64,000 nucleotides of DNA from Promethearchaeota archaeon (GCA_016839555.1 JAEOUA010000010.1:1-64000), one strand, 5' to 3'; counted from the stretch's first letter, positions 45,988 to 56,021 are shown. Notes: generated by a model from the letters alone, not told the origin. Made by a program: numbers and translations.

Positions 45988-47085
45988 TTAAAATTGGCTA
46001 TAAAATTTCTTATAAGTTTCATATGTAGTTCTTAGCTCTTTATATTTAGTTAATTGCTCTTTTGAGGGAAGCTTTAGTTCTTGTCCTTTCTCTGGTATTG
46101 AATAATTAAGATTTTTATAGACCTCTTGTTCTAATTTACTAAAATTAGTAGTAAAGGCAAAGTATTTCATAATATTTAATTTTGCAGTGTTTTTATAATG
46201 CTCCCACTCCTGTGAAAATTGACCTTTTTCAATATATTGCAAAATTTTTTTATGTATCTTATCAATATCGCCTCCTACTTTTGCATATTTAACCCCACGG
46301 CTTAAAGAACCATACTGAGATGTTTGGGAGTGAAAATTCATTTGCTTAATTAACCCCACATTAATCATTTTGTCGACTGTATAAATCATTTCTTCTGAAA
46401 GTATTAATTCAATATATATTGCCTCAGCGGGATAACCTGCTTCCATTAAATTTTTAATAGCCCTCATTAATACCTGATTAAAAGCTGCCCTAAAAGTTTG
46501 TTCAGCAAATAATTTTAAGCTGGTTTGTTGCATAAATGACATCTTAATTGCTGCTTTTTTTAAACCTCCAATCGCTTTTGTTAATGCTAATAAATGATTC
46601 AAGGCATTTCTAGAACTATTTTGAGTAATCCCGATAAAAGTAAAAAAGCCCTCTTTATTAATAAATTGTTTTCTTACGACCTCTCCAAGTGCAAGTGGAG
46701 TAATTAACAGTACATCAATATCTTTGGGAACTTCTATAGTGCTAAAAGCCACATAATATCCATCAGAAAAAATGAGTGTTTTTTGTTTATTCAAATGAGA
46801 AATTACTTGTTTTTCAAAAATTTCTTTCATATCTTTATCTGGGAGTAATAAAAATATGAAATCACCCCGTTTGACAGCCTCTGCAATAGAAAAGGTTTCA
46901 AAGCCATCTTTATCTGCTCGCATTTTATATTTTTCATTAGAAATGCCAATTATTACATTAAGTTCCGAATCTCTCATATTTAGCGCTTGAGCTTTTGCTT
47001 GATTTCCATACCCAATAACTGATATTGTTTTATTCTTTAAAAGGGATAAATCGGCATCATTCTCCCGAAAAATTGTAGTTTCCAT
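45988..47085 (-). CDS. Ketol-acid reductoisomerase-like protein (paralogue 2, more degenerate)
   Basis: 365 residues, parallel in length and pattern to the neighbour 34 bases downstream. NADPH-site ISVIGYGNQAKAQALNMRDSELNVIIG is retained. The catalytic positions are further changed: D108 for the His, LALG (131-134) for KGPG, and K191 for the first metal Asp (KLFAEQ); E195 and E226 remain. It is probably a pseudo-enzyme or a subunit with paralogue 1. Transcription goes 47085 to 45988 and then on to paralogue 1. Confidence 0.7.
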   Translation of the reverse strand: METTIFRENDADLSLLKNKTISVIGYGNQAKAQALNMRDSELNVIIGISNEKYKMRADKDGFETFSIAEAVKRGDFIFLLLPDKDMKEIFEKQVISHLNKQKTLIFSDGYYVAFSTIEVPKDIDVLLITPLALGEVVRKQFINKEGFFTFIGITQNSSRNALNHLLALTKAIGGLKKAAIKMSFMQQTSLKLFAEQTFRAAFNQVLMRAIKNLMEAGYPAEAIYIELILSEEMIYTVDKMINVGLIKQMNFHSQTSQYGSLSRGVKYAKVGGDIDKIHKKILQYIEKGQFSQEWEHYKNTAKLNIMKYFAFTTNFSKLEQEVYKNLNYSIPEKGQELKLPSKEQLTKYKELRTTYETYKKFYSQF

Positions 47086-47490
47086 TTAGTTTTTTCCTTT
47101 TTGTATTTCTTTAACGATTAATAGTTATATATGATTTCTTTGTAATAATATTTAAACCTTAAATATTCTTAAAAAGCTAAATTTAAAAATATAGACTATC
47201 ATAAAAAATGTAAAACGCATTTTAATAAAAATAAATTTCTTTATTGAATTATTGAATTTTAAAAAAAAAAATCAAAGATCTTAAGAAAATTAAAAATCAA
47301 GATTTTATTAATAAGAAAAAATGTTCTAATAAATAATTACCAACCATAAAAAATTTAAGTAAAAATCTTTATTATATTCAAAACTTACATATTTAAGAAG
47401 CATTTAAAAAGCAGTATAAAGAAATATTTATCACATTTATTTGATTTAACAGGTTATAGGAAATAATTTAAAAAGGAGTAGGATCATACC
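47086..47490. other. 405-base divergent intergenic region
   Basis: It separates the minus-strand KARI-like genes from the plus-strand GTPase. Very AT-rich, no ORF, no strong inverted repeat. The AGGAG at 47474-47478 lies at its end, before the start-less GTPase frame. Confidence 0.4.
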
Positions 47491-48033
47491 ATAGAATATC
47501 GTACATATAAGATATGCATTGTTGGTGATGGAGGTGTAGGTAAGACCACAATCGTCCATCGCTATGTAGATGATATATTTTTAGATGATACAAAAATTAC
47601 AATCGGTACCAATTTATTTGTGAAAAGAATAGACCTCCCTAACAAAAAGAAGAAAATTACGCTTCAGATTTGGGATTTGGGTGGTGAAGCAAAATTCGAA
47701 GGCATAAGAAATAGCTTCTATGCTGGAGCGAATGGTATTATTTATACATTTGATTTAACTAGAAGATTTTCACTGATGAATTTAAGTAAATGGAAGACTG
47801 AAATTGAACGAGTTATAGGATCTAAACCTAGTGTGTTAGTAGGAAATAAGCTCGATTTAGTGAAGTATGATAATGAGAGACCGATTCCAGAAAGTGAAGG
47901 AGAAAAAATAAAAGAGGAATTAGGATGCAGCTATTATTTAGAAACCTCCGCAAAAGAAGATGTGAGAATAGATAAAGCATTTCTAAAGCTTTCTGAACTT
48001 ATTTTAAATACATATAAACCATTAGATTATTAG
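47491..48033 (+). CDS. Rab/Ras-like small GTPase with non-ATG start
   Basis: The frame is open from a stop at 47479 and contains all GTPase motifs: GDGGVGKT (residues 12-19 if ATA 47491 is first), TIGTNLF, WDLGGE (61-66), NKLD (119-122) and ETSAK. An ATG exists only at 47620, past the P-loop. So an N-terminus from 47491 (ATA, 180 residues, MEYRTYKICIVGDGG if read as Met) is required; AGGAG lies 12 bases before. Family: Rab-like. WDLGGE replaces the eukaryotic WDTAGQ. Confidence 0.8.
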   Translation: MEYRTYKICIVGDGGVGKTTIVHRYVDDIFLDDTKITIGTNLFVKRIDLPNKKKKITLQIWDLGGEAKFEGIRNSFYAGANGIIYTFDLTRRFSLMNLSKWKTEIERVIGSKPSVLVGNKLDLVKYDNERPIPESEGEKIKEELGCSYYLETSAKEDVRIDKAFLKLSELILNTYKPLDY

Positions 48034-48478
48034 TCTCTCAATTAAAAATTTGATAATTTGGACCTATTTATTCTCTTTGTTTTTCATTGATTCGTGTTGA
48101 TTAAAAAATAAGTTTTTTATTTTTTGAAAAAATTAAAAATTCTTGATATCTATTAAAGAATTGAAGAAATATATAAACATACATAGAGATATATGCTTTT
48201 TTTGAACAGGATTTATTTTATGGCTTTATTCTATATTTATCAAGTAATTGCTTTTATATTATAGATAAAAAGTTTAATAATAATGAATATATATTCACAA
48301 TATATAGAATTGCTTCTATAAATATTTTCCTCTCTCGAATATAAATGTATAATTTAAAATGGATTATTTTTCATAAATTATTACCAATATACTAATAGAG
48401 GAAGGATTATTTCAAGAATAAAAGAATAAATGGAATTAATTTTTTAAAAATTAATAAATAATAATAAAGGGAAAAAAT
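48034..48478. other. 445-base intergenic region
   Basis: Between two plus-strand genes (GTPase and Mrp ATPase). AT-rich with several TTTATAT-like stretches that could be promoters of the Mrp gene; no coding pattern, tRNA or strong repeat seen. Confidence 0.4.
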
Positions 48479-49354
48479 ATGGAAGAAAAAGACATCCCAG
48501 ATGAAATTGATCTGAATAAGACTGTTCAAGAAGGTAAAAAAGAAGCTATGGAACAACGCTTGGAAGACATTAAGATGAATATGGCCAGGATAAAACATAA
48601 ATTAGTGATAATTAGTGGAAAGGGCGGGGTAGGCAAAACTACGGTTGCAGTAAATTTAGCTATGAGCTTAGCAAGTTTAGGATTAAGAGTAGGAATCCTT
48701 GATGTTGATATTACAGGACCAAATGTCACAAAAATGCTAGGGGTTGATGATGAGTTAAAGCCCAGAGTTGACAAAGGAAGGAATAAATTTTATCCTGTAA
48801 ATGGTCCCCTCAATATTAAGGTGCTTTCTATGTCATTTCTTACAGAAAATACAGATACGCCTGTAATTTGGAGAGGTCCAATGAAAATGGGAGCTATAAG
48901 ACAGTTTTTAGGCGATGCAGAATGGGGAGAGTTGGATTATATTGTATTCGACTTACCCCCGGGAACATCCGATGAAACTCTTGATATTTTACAATTAATT
49001 CCTGATGAAAATGTAATTGTGGTTACTACACCTCAAGAAGTAGCGTTACTTGATGCCCGCAAAACCATTAGAATGTCCCAAATTATGGAGAGAAATGTAT
49101 TAGGTATAATTGAAAACATGTCCGGCTTTGATTGTCCGCATTGTGGGAAACATATAGATTTATATCCTCCTGGTGGGGCTGAAAAGGCTGCAAATGATTT
49201 TAATGTCGAACTCTTAGGGCAAGTACCATTTGAGATCGAAGTTGGCGTGCAGGGTGATCGGGGTCTACCATTTGTTGTAAAGTATCCTGATTCAGAAAGC
49301 GCAAAAGAATTCAAAAAAATTGTAATTAAGATAAGAGAGAGAATTGAAAACTAA
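48479..49354 (+). CDS. Mrp/NBP35-family iron-sulfur cluster carrier ATPase
   Basis: 291 residues. Walker A GKGGVGKTT near residue 48, DVDITGPNVTKMLG, the DLPPGTSDE switch and C-terminal CPHCG near residue 220 for a bridging cluster. Mrp (ApbC) loads or transfers [4Fe-4S] clusters to apoproteins. Fits the large number of iron-sulfur proteins in this window. Single gene. The N-terminal 35 residues are a charged extension without cysteines. Confidence 0.92.
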   Translation: MEEKDIPDEIDLNKTVQEGKKEAMEQRLEDIKMNMARIKHKLVIISGKGGVGKTTVAVNLAMSLASLGLRVGILDVDITGPNVTKMLGVDDELKPRVDKGRNKFYPVNGPLNIKVLSMSFLTENTDTPVIWRGPMKMGAIRQFLGDAEWGELDYIVFDLPPGTSDETLDILQLIPDENVIVVTTPQEVALLDARKTIRMSQIMERNVLGIIENMSGFDCPHCGKHIDLYPPGGAEKAANDFNVELLGQVPFEIEVGVQGDRGLPFVVKYPDSESAKEFKKIVIKIRERIEN

Positions 49355-49494
49355 AATCTAATCTTAATTCCTTAATCTTATTTTTCTTTTTTAAATTTAA
49401 ATCTATTAGCTTCTCTCAACTAAGATATTTATAATTGTGAAAAATAAAAATTGTGGCTTATTGACTTTAGATTAATCTATTCTCATAAAGAAAT

Positions 49495-49502
49495 TTTATA
49501 TA
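49495..49502 (+). promoter_or_regulatory. TATA box for the first zinc-module gene
   Basis: TTTATATA, 60 bases before the ATG at 49563. Confidence 0.4.
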
Positions 49503-49562
49503 TTCATAATCTAATATCATTATATAGAATGGATATTAAATCTATTTTTAATTGCGAATATT

Positions 49563-50423
49563 ATGTCAAATAAAACGGCGACAGTCTTCATACAATGCCC
49601 TATATGCCATAAGAGCGGTACAATAGAAGTAAAAAAAAAAGAAATAGAACGAAGTCCTACGGGCTTAACAACTATTGAAATAAAAGAAGATATCTGTGAG
49701 CACCGATTTTTAGTTTATGTTGATAAAAATTTTAAAATGCGAGAAAGCGAAAAATTAGACTTCATTCAATCTCCAGATATAGTATTTGAAATCCAAAAAG
49801 GAAAAGAAGCAATCTTTGATAAGGATCAAATGAATGTGATTAAATTATATGTGTATCCATTAACTCTTAGTTATATCTTAAAATGTTTAATGTTTAATCA
49901 AAAAATAGGAATTCTCATTAATGATAATAAGCCTTTTTTAAAAAGAATCTATAAAACTCTTTTTAATTATCTTTTTGAAGGTGCTTTTTCGATAGACTAT
50001 CAAATTTTACCCTATAGTGAATTTATTTCAGCAAAAAATAATATAGATTTACCAATTATTATTAGAGATATAGATATTTTGCGAGATCAAAACAATTTTC
50101 TTACTGGTGCTGATCTTGCGGTGGAAAGGGGATTTGTGAAGAAATTTTATAATGAAAAATATGGTATTGAGACCTTAAAAGCGTTGAAAATGGAAATAAA
50201 AAATGCGTTTATTTTAGCAAGTTCAATCAAAGAACTTATAATAATGAAAAAAAAGTTAAATATACACAAAATAATAAATTTTTTACAAAAACAATTTAAC
50301 ATTAAAGTCAATATACGCTATGCGGAATTTCTATTAGACATATTAAAATATTATTATCATATCAATCTAAAAGGGATCTATAAAAATGTAGAATTTTTGA
50401 AATTTAAAAAATTAGGAAAATAG
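49563..50423 (+). CDS. CxxC-module helical protein, paralogue A
   Basis: 286 residues. N-terminal CPICHKSG and later ICEH then FLVYVDKNFKMRESE (residues 10-60), a probable zinc site, followed by about 200 helical residues (LTLSYILKCLMFNQKIG and IYKTLFNYLFEGAF). No known family. Its paralogue lies 203 bases downstream. The N-terminal module also ends the start-less protein at 10323-10952. Confidence 0.65.
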   Translation: MSNKTATVFIQCPICHKSGTIEVKKKEIERSPTGLTTIEIKEDICEHRFLVYVDKNFKMRESEKLDFIQSPDIVFEIQKGKEAIFDKDQMNVIKLYVYPLTLSYILKCLMFNQKIGILINDNKPFLKRIYKTLFNYLFEGAFSIDYQILPYSEFISAKNNIDLPIIIRDIDILRDQNNFLTGADLAVERGFVKKFYNEKYGIETLKALKMEIKNAFILASSIKELIIMKKKLNIHKIINFLQKQFNIKVNIRYAEFLLDILKYYYHINLKGIYKNVEFLKFKKLGK

Positions 50424-50626
50424 CAACAAAAATTTCGAATAAACTTTTTTCCTCTATAAATAGGATAAATAGAGAACGCAGTAAGTAAAAACAACTCAGT
50501 ATTTGTCAATTGTCCTATGATAGTAGAATTTACTTCTAAACTCTCCCTACTCATCATTCTTACACAATAAATCTCCTATGATATAAAAATATAAATATCA
50601 AAAATGTATTTTTTCATTTAACTATC

Positions 50627-51484
50627 ATGTCAAATAAAAAACAGGTTTTTATTCAATGTCCCGTATGTAAAAAAAGTGGTAAAATTGAAGTACCGAAAAA
50701 AAAAATAGAGGAAAAAAGTTCAGGGTTAAGCATAATAATTGTCAAGAAACTAATCTGTGAACATGTTTTTCTAGCTTATATTGACAAGAATTTCATAATG
50801 CGTGAAAGTGAAGAAGTATATTATGTACCTTCTCCAGAAATTATTGAGAAATCTAAAGAAATTAAGGAGGAATTTTTTGATGATCATGAAATGGTTATGA
50901 TTCAAATGAATCTCTATCCATTAACTCTTAGTTATATCCTAAAATGTTTTTTAAATAATCAATCTGTGGGGATAATTTTAGAAGAAAATCAAGATTTCTT
51001 AAAACCTACTTATGAGAAATTATTCAATTATCTGTTTAATAGGACTTTTGAAATTAATTATCAAATTTTATCTGAATATGATTATTCTAATTTAAAAAAT
51101 GAATTGGATTTACCCATTATTATTAAAAATGTAGAAATTTTAAAAGATGAACACGGTTTTTTAACCGAAAATGAATTTGCAGTTGAGAGGGGTTTTATTA
51201 ATAAATTTTATAATGAGAATTATGGGCGCGACACCTTAAAGGCTCTAAAATTGGAAATTAATAATGCATTTATGTTAGCAAATACAACAAAAAATTATAT
51301 AACTAATAATAAAAAGTTGAATCTAAATAAAATAATAAAATATTTAGAAAATGAGTTTAAAATCAATGTCGATATAAAATATGCTGAGTTTTTACTAGAA
51401 ATCATAAAAAATTATTTTAATCTAGAAGTGAAATCAATATATAAGAATGTGGAGTTTCTTAAATTTAAGAAATTAAGCAAATAA
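50627..51484 (+). CDS. CxxC-module helical protein, paralogue B
   Basis: 285 residues with the same layout as paralogue A: CPVCKKSG, ICEH, FLAYIDKNFIMRESE, then a helical body that shares LYPLTLSYILKCF, LFNYLF, LDLPIII and NAFMLA with it. The start contexts (TCATGTCAAATAAAA and similar) also match. The pair arose by tandem duplication and has diverged in sequence but not in length. Function unknown. Confidence 0.65.
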   Translation: MSNKKQVFIQCPVCKKSGKIEVPKKKIEEKSSGLSIIIVKKLICEHVFLAYIDKNFIMRESEEVYYVPSPEIIEKSKEIKEEFFDDHEMVMIQMNLYPLTLSYILKCFLNNQSVGIILEENQDFLKPTYEKLFNYLFNRTFEINYQILSEYDYSNLKNELDLPIIIKNVEILKDEHGFLTENEFAVERGFINKFYNENYGRDTLKALKLEINNAFMLANTTKNYITNNKKLNLNKIIKYLENEFKINVDIKYAEFLLEIIKNYFNLEVKSIYKNVEFLKFKKLSK

Positions 51485-51644
51485 GTATTTTTTTCTCTAA
51501 TTATATTTACTTTCTTTATTCTTGGGTATTTAATCACTAAACCCTCAATTTAACTTCATAGCTTAAAACTGAAATATAGACAAAATTAATTAAATGTCAA
51601 ACAATATTATGTTTAACTAATAACTAAGTTAATATATGTAAATT

Positions 51645-52979
51645 ATGAAAAAATCAATTGATACTAATTCTTCCAAAGAAAATGTATCCAGAGAAACAAA
51701 ATGGATTATTTTTTTAATAGGGCTTTCAGGTAACCTTGCATGGGCTGTGGAAAATCAATTTTACAACGTGTATATGTACAATAAAATTAGTCCCACACCT
51801 ATCTATATCTCAATAATGGTTGCGGCAAGTGCTATTGTAGCAGGAATTACTGCTATTATTATGGGAGCGTTAAGTGATATAAAAGGAAAAAGAAGACCGT
51901 TTATGCTTTTTGGTTTCATTTTCTGGGGAATCACTACAGCAATATATCCTTTAGCGGGAGTCTTTCGACCAGTACTATTAGCTATTGCCATAGCTATTCT
52001 TTTTGATTGTATAATGACGTATTTTGGGTCTACAGCGTTTGATGCGGTCTTTAGCGGATATTTTACCGATATTACCAACGAACAGAATAGAGGAAAAGCA
52101 TTAGGTGTTCTCCAAACTACAATGTTACTCTCAACTCTGGTTATTTATGGAATCTCAGGATTTATTATTGAAGGTTTTGAGGCGACGATTGGGTTCGGTT
52201 ATGAAATTTTCTTTGTTATTATGGGAGGATTTGCGATCCTTGGCATAATAGGTGCTTATATGTCTAAAGAGCCTGTTGGGCTAGAGCCTTCAGGATTGAG
52301 CTTAAAAGAACATGTAAAGAAATTATTCCGAAAAGATATGATAAAGGATAATAAGGACTGCTTTTTAATTCTCACTGGAATATTGATCTGGGCAACTGCA
52401 TTTTACATATTTTTCCCCTTTATACTCGTCTATTTACAGCACTACCTCGGATTTGACTTGTCGGCCTCTTCGATAATTGTATTCATTGGTTTTATAATCT
52501 GTATTATTCTAGCATATCCATTAGGTATGTATATAGATAAAATTGGAAGAAAGAAAATAACAATTGTTTGTGTCGTCGGTGACGGGCTATCCTTGTTTCT
52601 TTTCATCATTAGCGCTAATTTTTTTCTTTTAATCATAGCTGCAGTATTAATGCAATTATTCATGACAGGTTGGAATATGGCAGCAAATGCATGGATGAGA
52701 GACTTGTTTCCGGCAAGCCAAACTGGAGAATTCAGCGGATATTATACATTGTTCGCGGCTACTCTTCCAATGGTCATTGGTTCTCCTATCGGAGGCATAT
52801 TATCTAGTATATCTGGACAGAGGATCTTGATTGATGGGATTCCAGGATATGTTCCAACACCATTAATCTTTATAGTTGCTGCATTTATAATGATACCCGC
52901 AATTATTCCTTTGTTTTTCGCAAAAGAGACTAAAGGAAAATTGGTCTCAAAATCTAGTGCTTTAAAAAAACCAATGTAA
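51645..52979 (+). CDS. MFS transporter
   Basis: 444 residues, about 12 TM helices. The signature loop reads GALSDIKGKRRPFM (helix 2-3), and the second half has GMYIDKIGRKKI (helix 8-9). More like drug or sugar MFS members than the GPH type. The 25-residue N-terminus is cytoplasmic. The substrate is not recognisable. Unlinked to the other transporters. Confidence 0.82.
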   Translation: MKKSIDTNSSKENVSRETKWIIFLIGLSGNLAWAVENQFYNVYMYNKISPTPIYISIMVAASAIVAGITAIIMGALSDIKGKRRPFMLFGFIFWGITTAIYPLAGVFRPVLLAIAIAILFDCIMTYFGSTAFDAVFSGYFTDITNEQNRGKALGVLQTTMLLSTLVIYGISGFIIEGFEATIGFGYEIFFVIMGGFAILGIIGAYMSKEPVGLEPSGLSLKEHVKKLFRKDMIKDNKDCFLILTGILIWATAFYIFFPFILVYLQHYLGFDLSASSIIVFIGFIICIILAYPLGMYIDKIGRKKITIVCVVGDGLSLFLFIISANFFLLIIAAVLMQLFMTGWNMAANAWMRDLFPASQTGEFSGYYTLFAATLPMVIGSPIGGILSSISGQRILIDGIPGYVPTPLIFIVAAFIMIPAIIPLFFAKETKGKLVSKSSALKKPM

Positions 52980-53200
52980 TAACTCTAAAAAAATAATCTT
53001 TTATCTTCTTTATTTTTTTCTTTATCTTATCTTAAAACAAAATTTATGAGAAAAGATAGCTTAATTATTCAACTTAAATGATTTAAAAAACTATGATATT
53101 TCATTTTTACAGAAAAAAACATAACTTTTTAATTAAGATTTTTCTCATTTATATATAATTATTTATAGAGATAAAATAAAGCATACTGAGCTTAAAAAAA

Positions 53201-53917
53201 ATGTCAGTTATAGAAATAATTTATCATTCTTTAGGGTTTATTCTTTTATTATCGGTATTAATAGTAGCATTTAAGTTTTTCATTAATTATCGTTATACTG
53301 GTCAAAAGGAAATGATTGCGGGAGTTATCATACTAATTGCATTTCTATTTGGATTAATAATTACATCAATAAATTTGATCCTCGGTCTTTTCGGAACTCA
53401 ACTTCCGATAACTGAAACAGATTTACGGATGATTTCCCCCATATTTAATGCGATAATGGTAATAGGTTGGTTTTATGTATTTTATCAACTTATATATTCC
53501 ACCTCAAATAAAATGAAAATAATATTCTATAGTTTCACATTTATTAATCTTCTTTGGGTTGGAATCTATATAATTCTCGCATTTTCGATTGGTTTTTCTA
53601 ATATTGTCATTGTCCTAGAAATCTATGATATTTTTTCTTTGACTATAACTCTCATTACACTTGTTGTTTTAGCTATAAAATCAATTAGGTCTAAAGATAG
53701 AGTATTAAAATATAGGGGAATATTTTTAATTGTTGGTTTTCTACTCGCAGGAGGATCATTATTGTTTGATGATGGGATTTTTACTCCGGAGTTTCCTATC
53801 ATAGATCTCTTAGCAAGAATTGTCTTTATTATTGGTGTCTTTTTTATATATCAAGGATTCTTTTTAACCGAAGAGAGTAAAACTTATAAAGTATTAGGAA
53901 AATCTAATAAAGAATAG
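53201..53917 (+). CDS. Seven-TM protein, paralogue A
   Basis: 238 residues with seven hydrophobic helices and short loops: IIYHSLGFILLLSVLIVAFKFFINYRYTGQKE starts it, and YRGIFLIVGFLLAGGSLLFDDGIF lies near the end. The charged residues of the loops (KYTGQKE, SKDKVLKYRG) are shared with paralogue B. The fold may be like the 7-TM sensor domains of histidine kinases, but no kinase follows. Function unknown. Confidence 0.65.
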   Translation: MSVIEIIYHSLGFILLLSVLIVAFKFFINYRYTGQKEMIAGVIILIAFLFGLIITSINLILGLFGTQLPITETDLRMISPIFNAIMVIGWFYVFYQLIYSTSNKMKIIFYSFTFINLLWVGIYIILAFSIGFSNIVIVLEIYDIFSLTITLITLVVLAIKSIRSKDRVLKYRGIFLIVGFLLAGGSLLFDDGIFTPEFPIIDLLARIVFIIGVFFIYQGFFLTEESKTYKVLGKSNKE

Positions 53918-54101
53918 ATGTAACAACAAGCAATATGCCGAGAACTCTTAAAATCTCAAAATAGATATACCCATTTTATTAATATCTTTCTTACTTTTTT
54001 TTTCAGATAAATAATATTCATAAATTATTTTAATGTTGATATAAAATATTATATATTAAAAGCAAATGTATAAATTTAAATAGCTGGATAAGTGAAAAAA
54101 A

Positions 54102-54821
54102 ATGGTCTTAGAAATAATATACCATTCATTAGGCTTTTTGATTATGCTTTTAATGGTATTAGTTGCTGTAAAATTTTTTATAAATTATAAATATACGGGT
54201 CAAAAAGAGTTAATTGCTGGTGTGATTTTTGCAATAGCTTTCCTCGCTGGTTTGTTTTATTTTAGCTTCAAATTTTTATTAGGTGCCTTCGGAATTGATA
54301 TATCTGTTGATAATAGAACATTACTCTTTATAAACTTTGGTTTCATTTTTCTTGTAATGCTTTCTTGGTTCTATATCTTTTATCAATTTTTATATCCGAA
54401 TAATAACTCAGTAAGGATTCTTTTTTATTTACTGGTGGTTTTAAATGTCATATGGGAGAGTTTCTTTATTTCTGTAATCTTTTTCAGCTCTATTCTACTT
54501 GAAACAGTTGAAATTATTGTATTCGTATATGATATGTTCGCGCTCATTTTAACGGGAGTTTTTGTTTTAATTTTAGCTATAAAGTCAATGATTTCAAAAG
54601 ATAAAGTTTTGAAATATAGAGGGCTATTTTTGTTGATAGGTTTTATACTAGGGGGCGGATCATTGGTGTTTGATAATGGAATATTTAATGCTGAGCAAGC
54701 TATAATTGATATTATCGCAAGACTTGCTTTAATACTTGGTATATTTATAATCTTTTTCGGTTTCTTTATGACTTCGGAAAGTAGAATCTATAAATTATTA
54801 TTTGAAAAAAAAACTGAATAG
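54102..54821 (+). CDS. Seven-TM protein, paralogue B
   Basis: 239 residues, the same seven-helix plan as its neighbour 184 bases upstream, with FFINYKYTGQKELIAGVI, ISKDKVLKYRGLFLLIGFILGGGSLVFDNGIF and a last helix before EKKTE. A tandem duplication. The nucleoside hydrolase gene follows 22 bases after its stop. Confidence 0.65.
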   Translation: MVLEIIYHSLGFLIMLLMVLVAVKFFINYKYTGQKELIAGVIFAIAFLAGLFYFSFKFLLGAFGIDISVDNRTLLFINFGFIFLVMLSWFYIFYQFLYPNNNSVRILFYLLVVLNVIWESFFISVIFFSSILLETVEIIVFVYDMFALILTGVFVLILAIKSMISKDKVLKYRGLFLLIGFILGGGSLVFDNGIFNAEQAIIDIIARLALILGIFIIFFGFFMTSESRIYKLLFEKKTE

Positions 54822-54843
54822 TAAAACAAAAAGAGAAACTATA

Positions 54844-55854
54844 ATGACAGCAAAAAAAGTAATAATTGATACAGATAACACGATGGGGAAACCATTTCTC
54901 TGGAATGATGATGGCTTGGCAATTCTCTATTCTTTTGGTCAAGAAGAGTTTGAGATTTTAGGAATAACAACTGTCTTCGGCAATTCATCCGGTAAAAATG
55001 TATTTAAGACAACTAAAAAATTCTTAAAGGCAATTGGAAAAGAAGAGATTCCTTTAAAGAAAGGCGCACCCAAGAAAGAAAAAATAAATACAGAGGCAGC
55101 TGAATTTCTTGCTGACATCGTCGCATCCAATCCAGGTGAAATAACAATATTAACATTAGGTCCTGTTACGAACCTTTATGCTGCCCATCTCATAGATAAA
55201 AATTTCTATAAAAACTTAAAAGAAATTATTTTAATGGGAGGCATTACTAAAGAACGATTGGAAATAGGGCGAATTAAAATGAAAGATGCTAATTTAAAGA
55301 ATGATCTTCAAGCAGCTAAAGATGTGTTAAATGCTGAATGTCCTGTAACAATAATAAATTGTCATATCTGTAAACAAGTACCGTTCAGGCGTGAGCATAT
55401 GAAGAAAGTACAATTTTGGCCTGAAAAGATATTAGAAAAAATAGAAAATGAATTTTGGGTTCATCAAAAAGTACATCATTTGGACCACATCTTTATTTGG
55501 GATGTATTAGTACCGGTCTATTTGACAAATCCAGAGCTTTTTGAAAAGAACGAAATTACTATAAAAGCATCTAAGATTGAAGATATCGAAGATGGTAGAT
55601 TAAAAAGTATAAAAAGTCGCGGAGTAATGGTTAATATGCCTACTAAGGTTTTAGACAAGAAAAAATTCTATGAATTAATCATCTCTTCATGGAAAACCTT
55701 TCATGACCAAATAATGCAAAAAAATGAGGAATATAAAAACTTCAAATTTAATAAGGTTAAATTAGCAATTATGAAGAGATTATTTGCGCTATTAATTCCA
55801 CTCTTGTTAAAAATGATGTATAAGAAAAAAGGCGATTATTATTACGAGGAATAG
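54844..55854 (+). CDS. Inosine-uridine-type nucleoside hydrolase
   Basis: I use ATG 54844 (336 residues); the ATG at 54802 would overlap the 7-TM gene by 20 bases. The calcium site reads DTDNTMGKPFLWNDDGLAI (about 10-28), an expanded form of the DxDxxxDD motif. ITILTLGPVTNLYAA and a later HIFIWDVLVPVYL (H/D) also fit the family. It cleaves nucleosides to base and ribose. The family's conserved NHCD-type motif near residue 170 is CHICKQVPFRREH here, so substrate range may differ. Confidence 0.85.
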   Translation: MTAKKVIIDTDNTMGKPFLWNDDGLAILYSFGQEEFEILGITTVFGNSSGKNVFKTTKKFLKAIGKEEIPLKKGAPKKEKINTEAAEFLADIVASNPGEITILTLGPVTNLYAAHLIDKNFYKNLKEIILMGGITKERLEIGRIKMKDANLKNDLQAAKDVLNAECPVTIINCHICKQVPFRREHMKKVQFWPEKILEKIENEFWVHQKVHHLDHIFIWDVLVPVYLTNPELFEKNEITIKASKIEDIEDGRLKSIKSRGVMVNMPTKVLDKKKFYELIISSWKTFHDQIMQKNEEYKNFKFNKVKLAIMKRLFALLIPLLLKMMYKKKGDYYYEE

Positions 55855-56021
55855 AAATAAATTACACATATAATCACAAAATTCTTTTTTATTCTACACC
55901 TTTTTATTTATCTTTTTATTAAAAGGATATTTACTACTTAATGAGATAAAACGAATGAAATAATTTTCATTGGATCTTTAAATAATAAATTAAATTCTAA
56001 TTAGTTAATTTTGAATCTAGT

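Noticed and set aside
44859..47085. The two KARI-like genes as ordinary ilvC of branched-chain amino-acid synthesis
   Set aside because: The catalytic His and the KGPG loop are altered in both, and no ilv or leu neighbour is present.
53201..54821. 7-TM pair as rhodopsins
   Set aside because: The last helix has no Lys in a retinal-binding context, and the sequence lacks the rhodopsin motifs.
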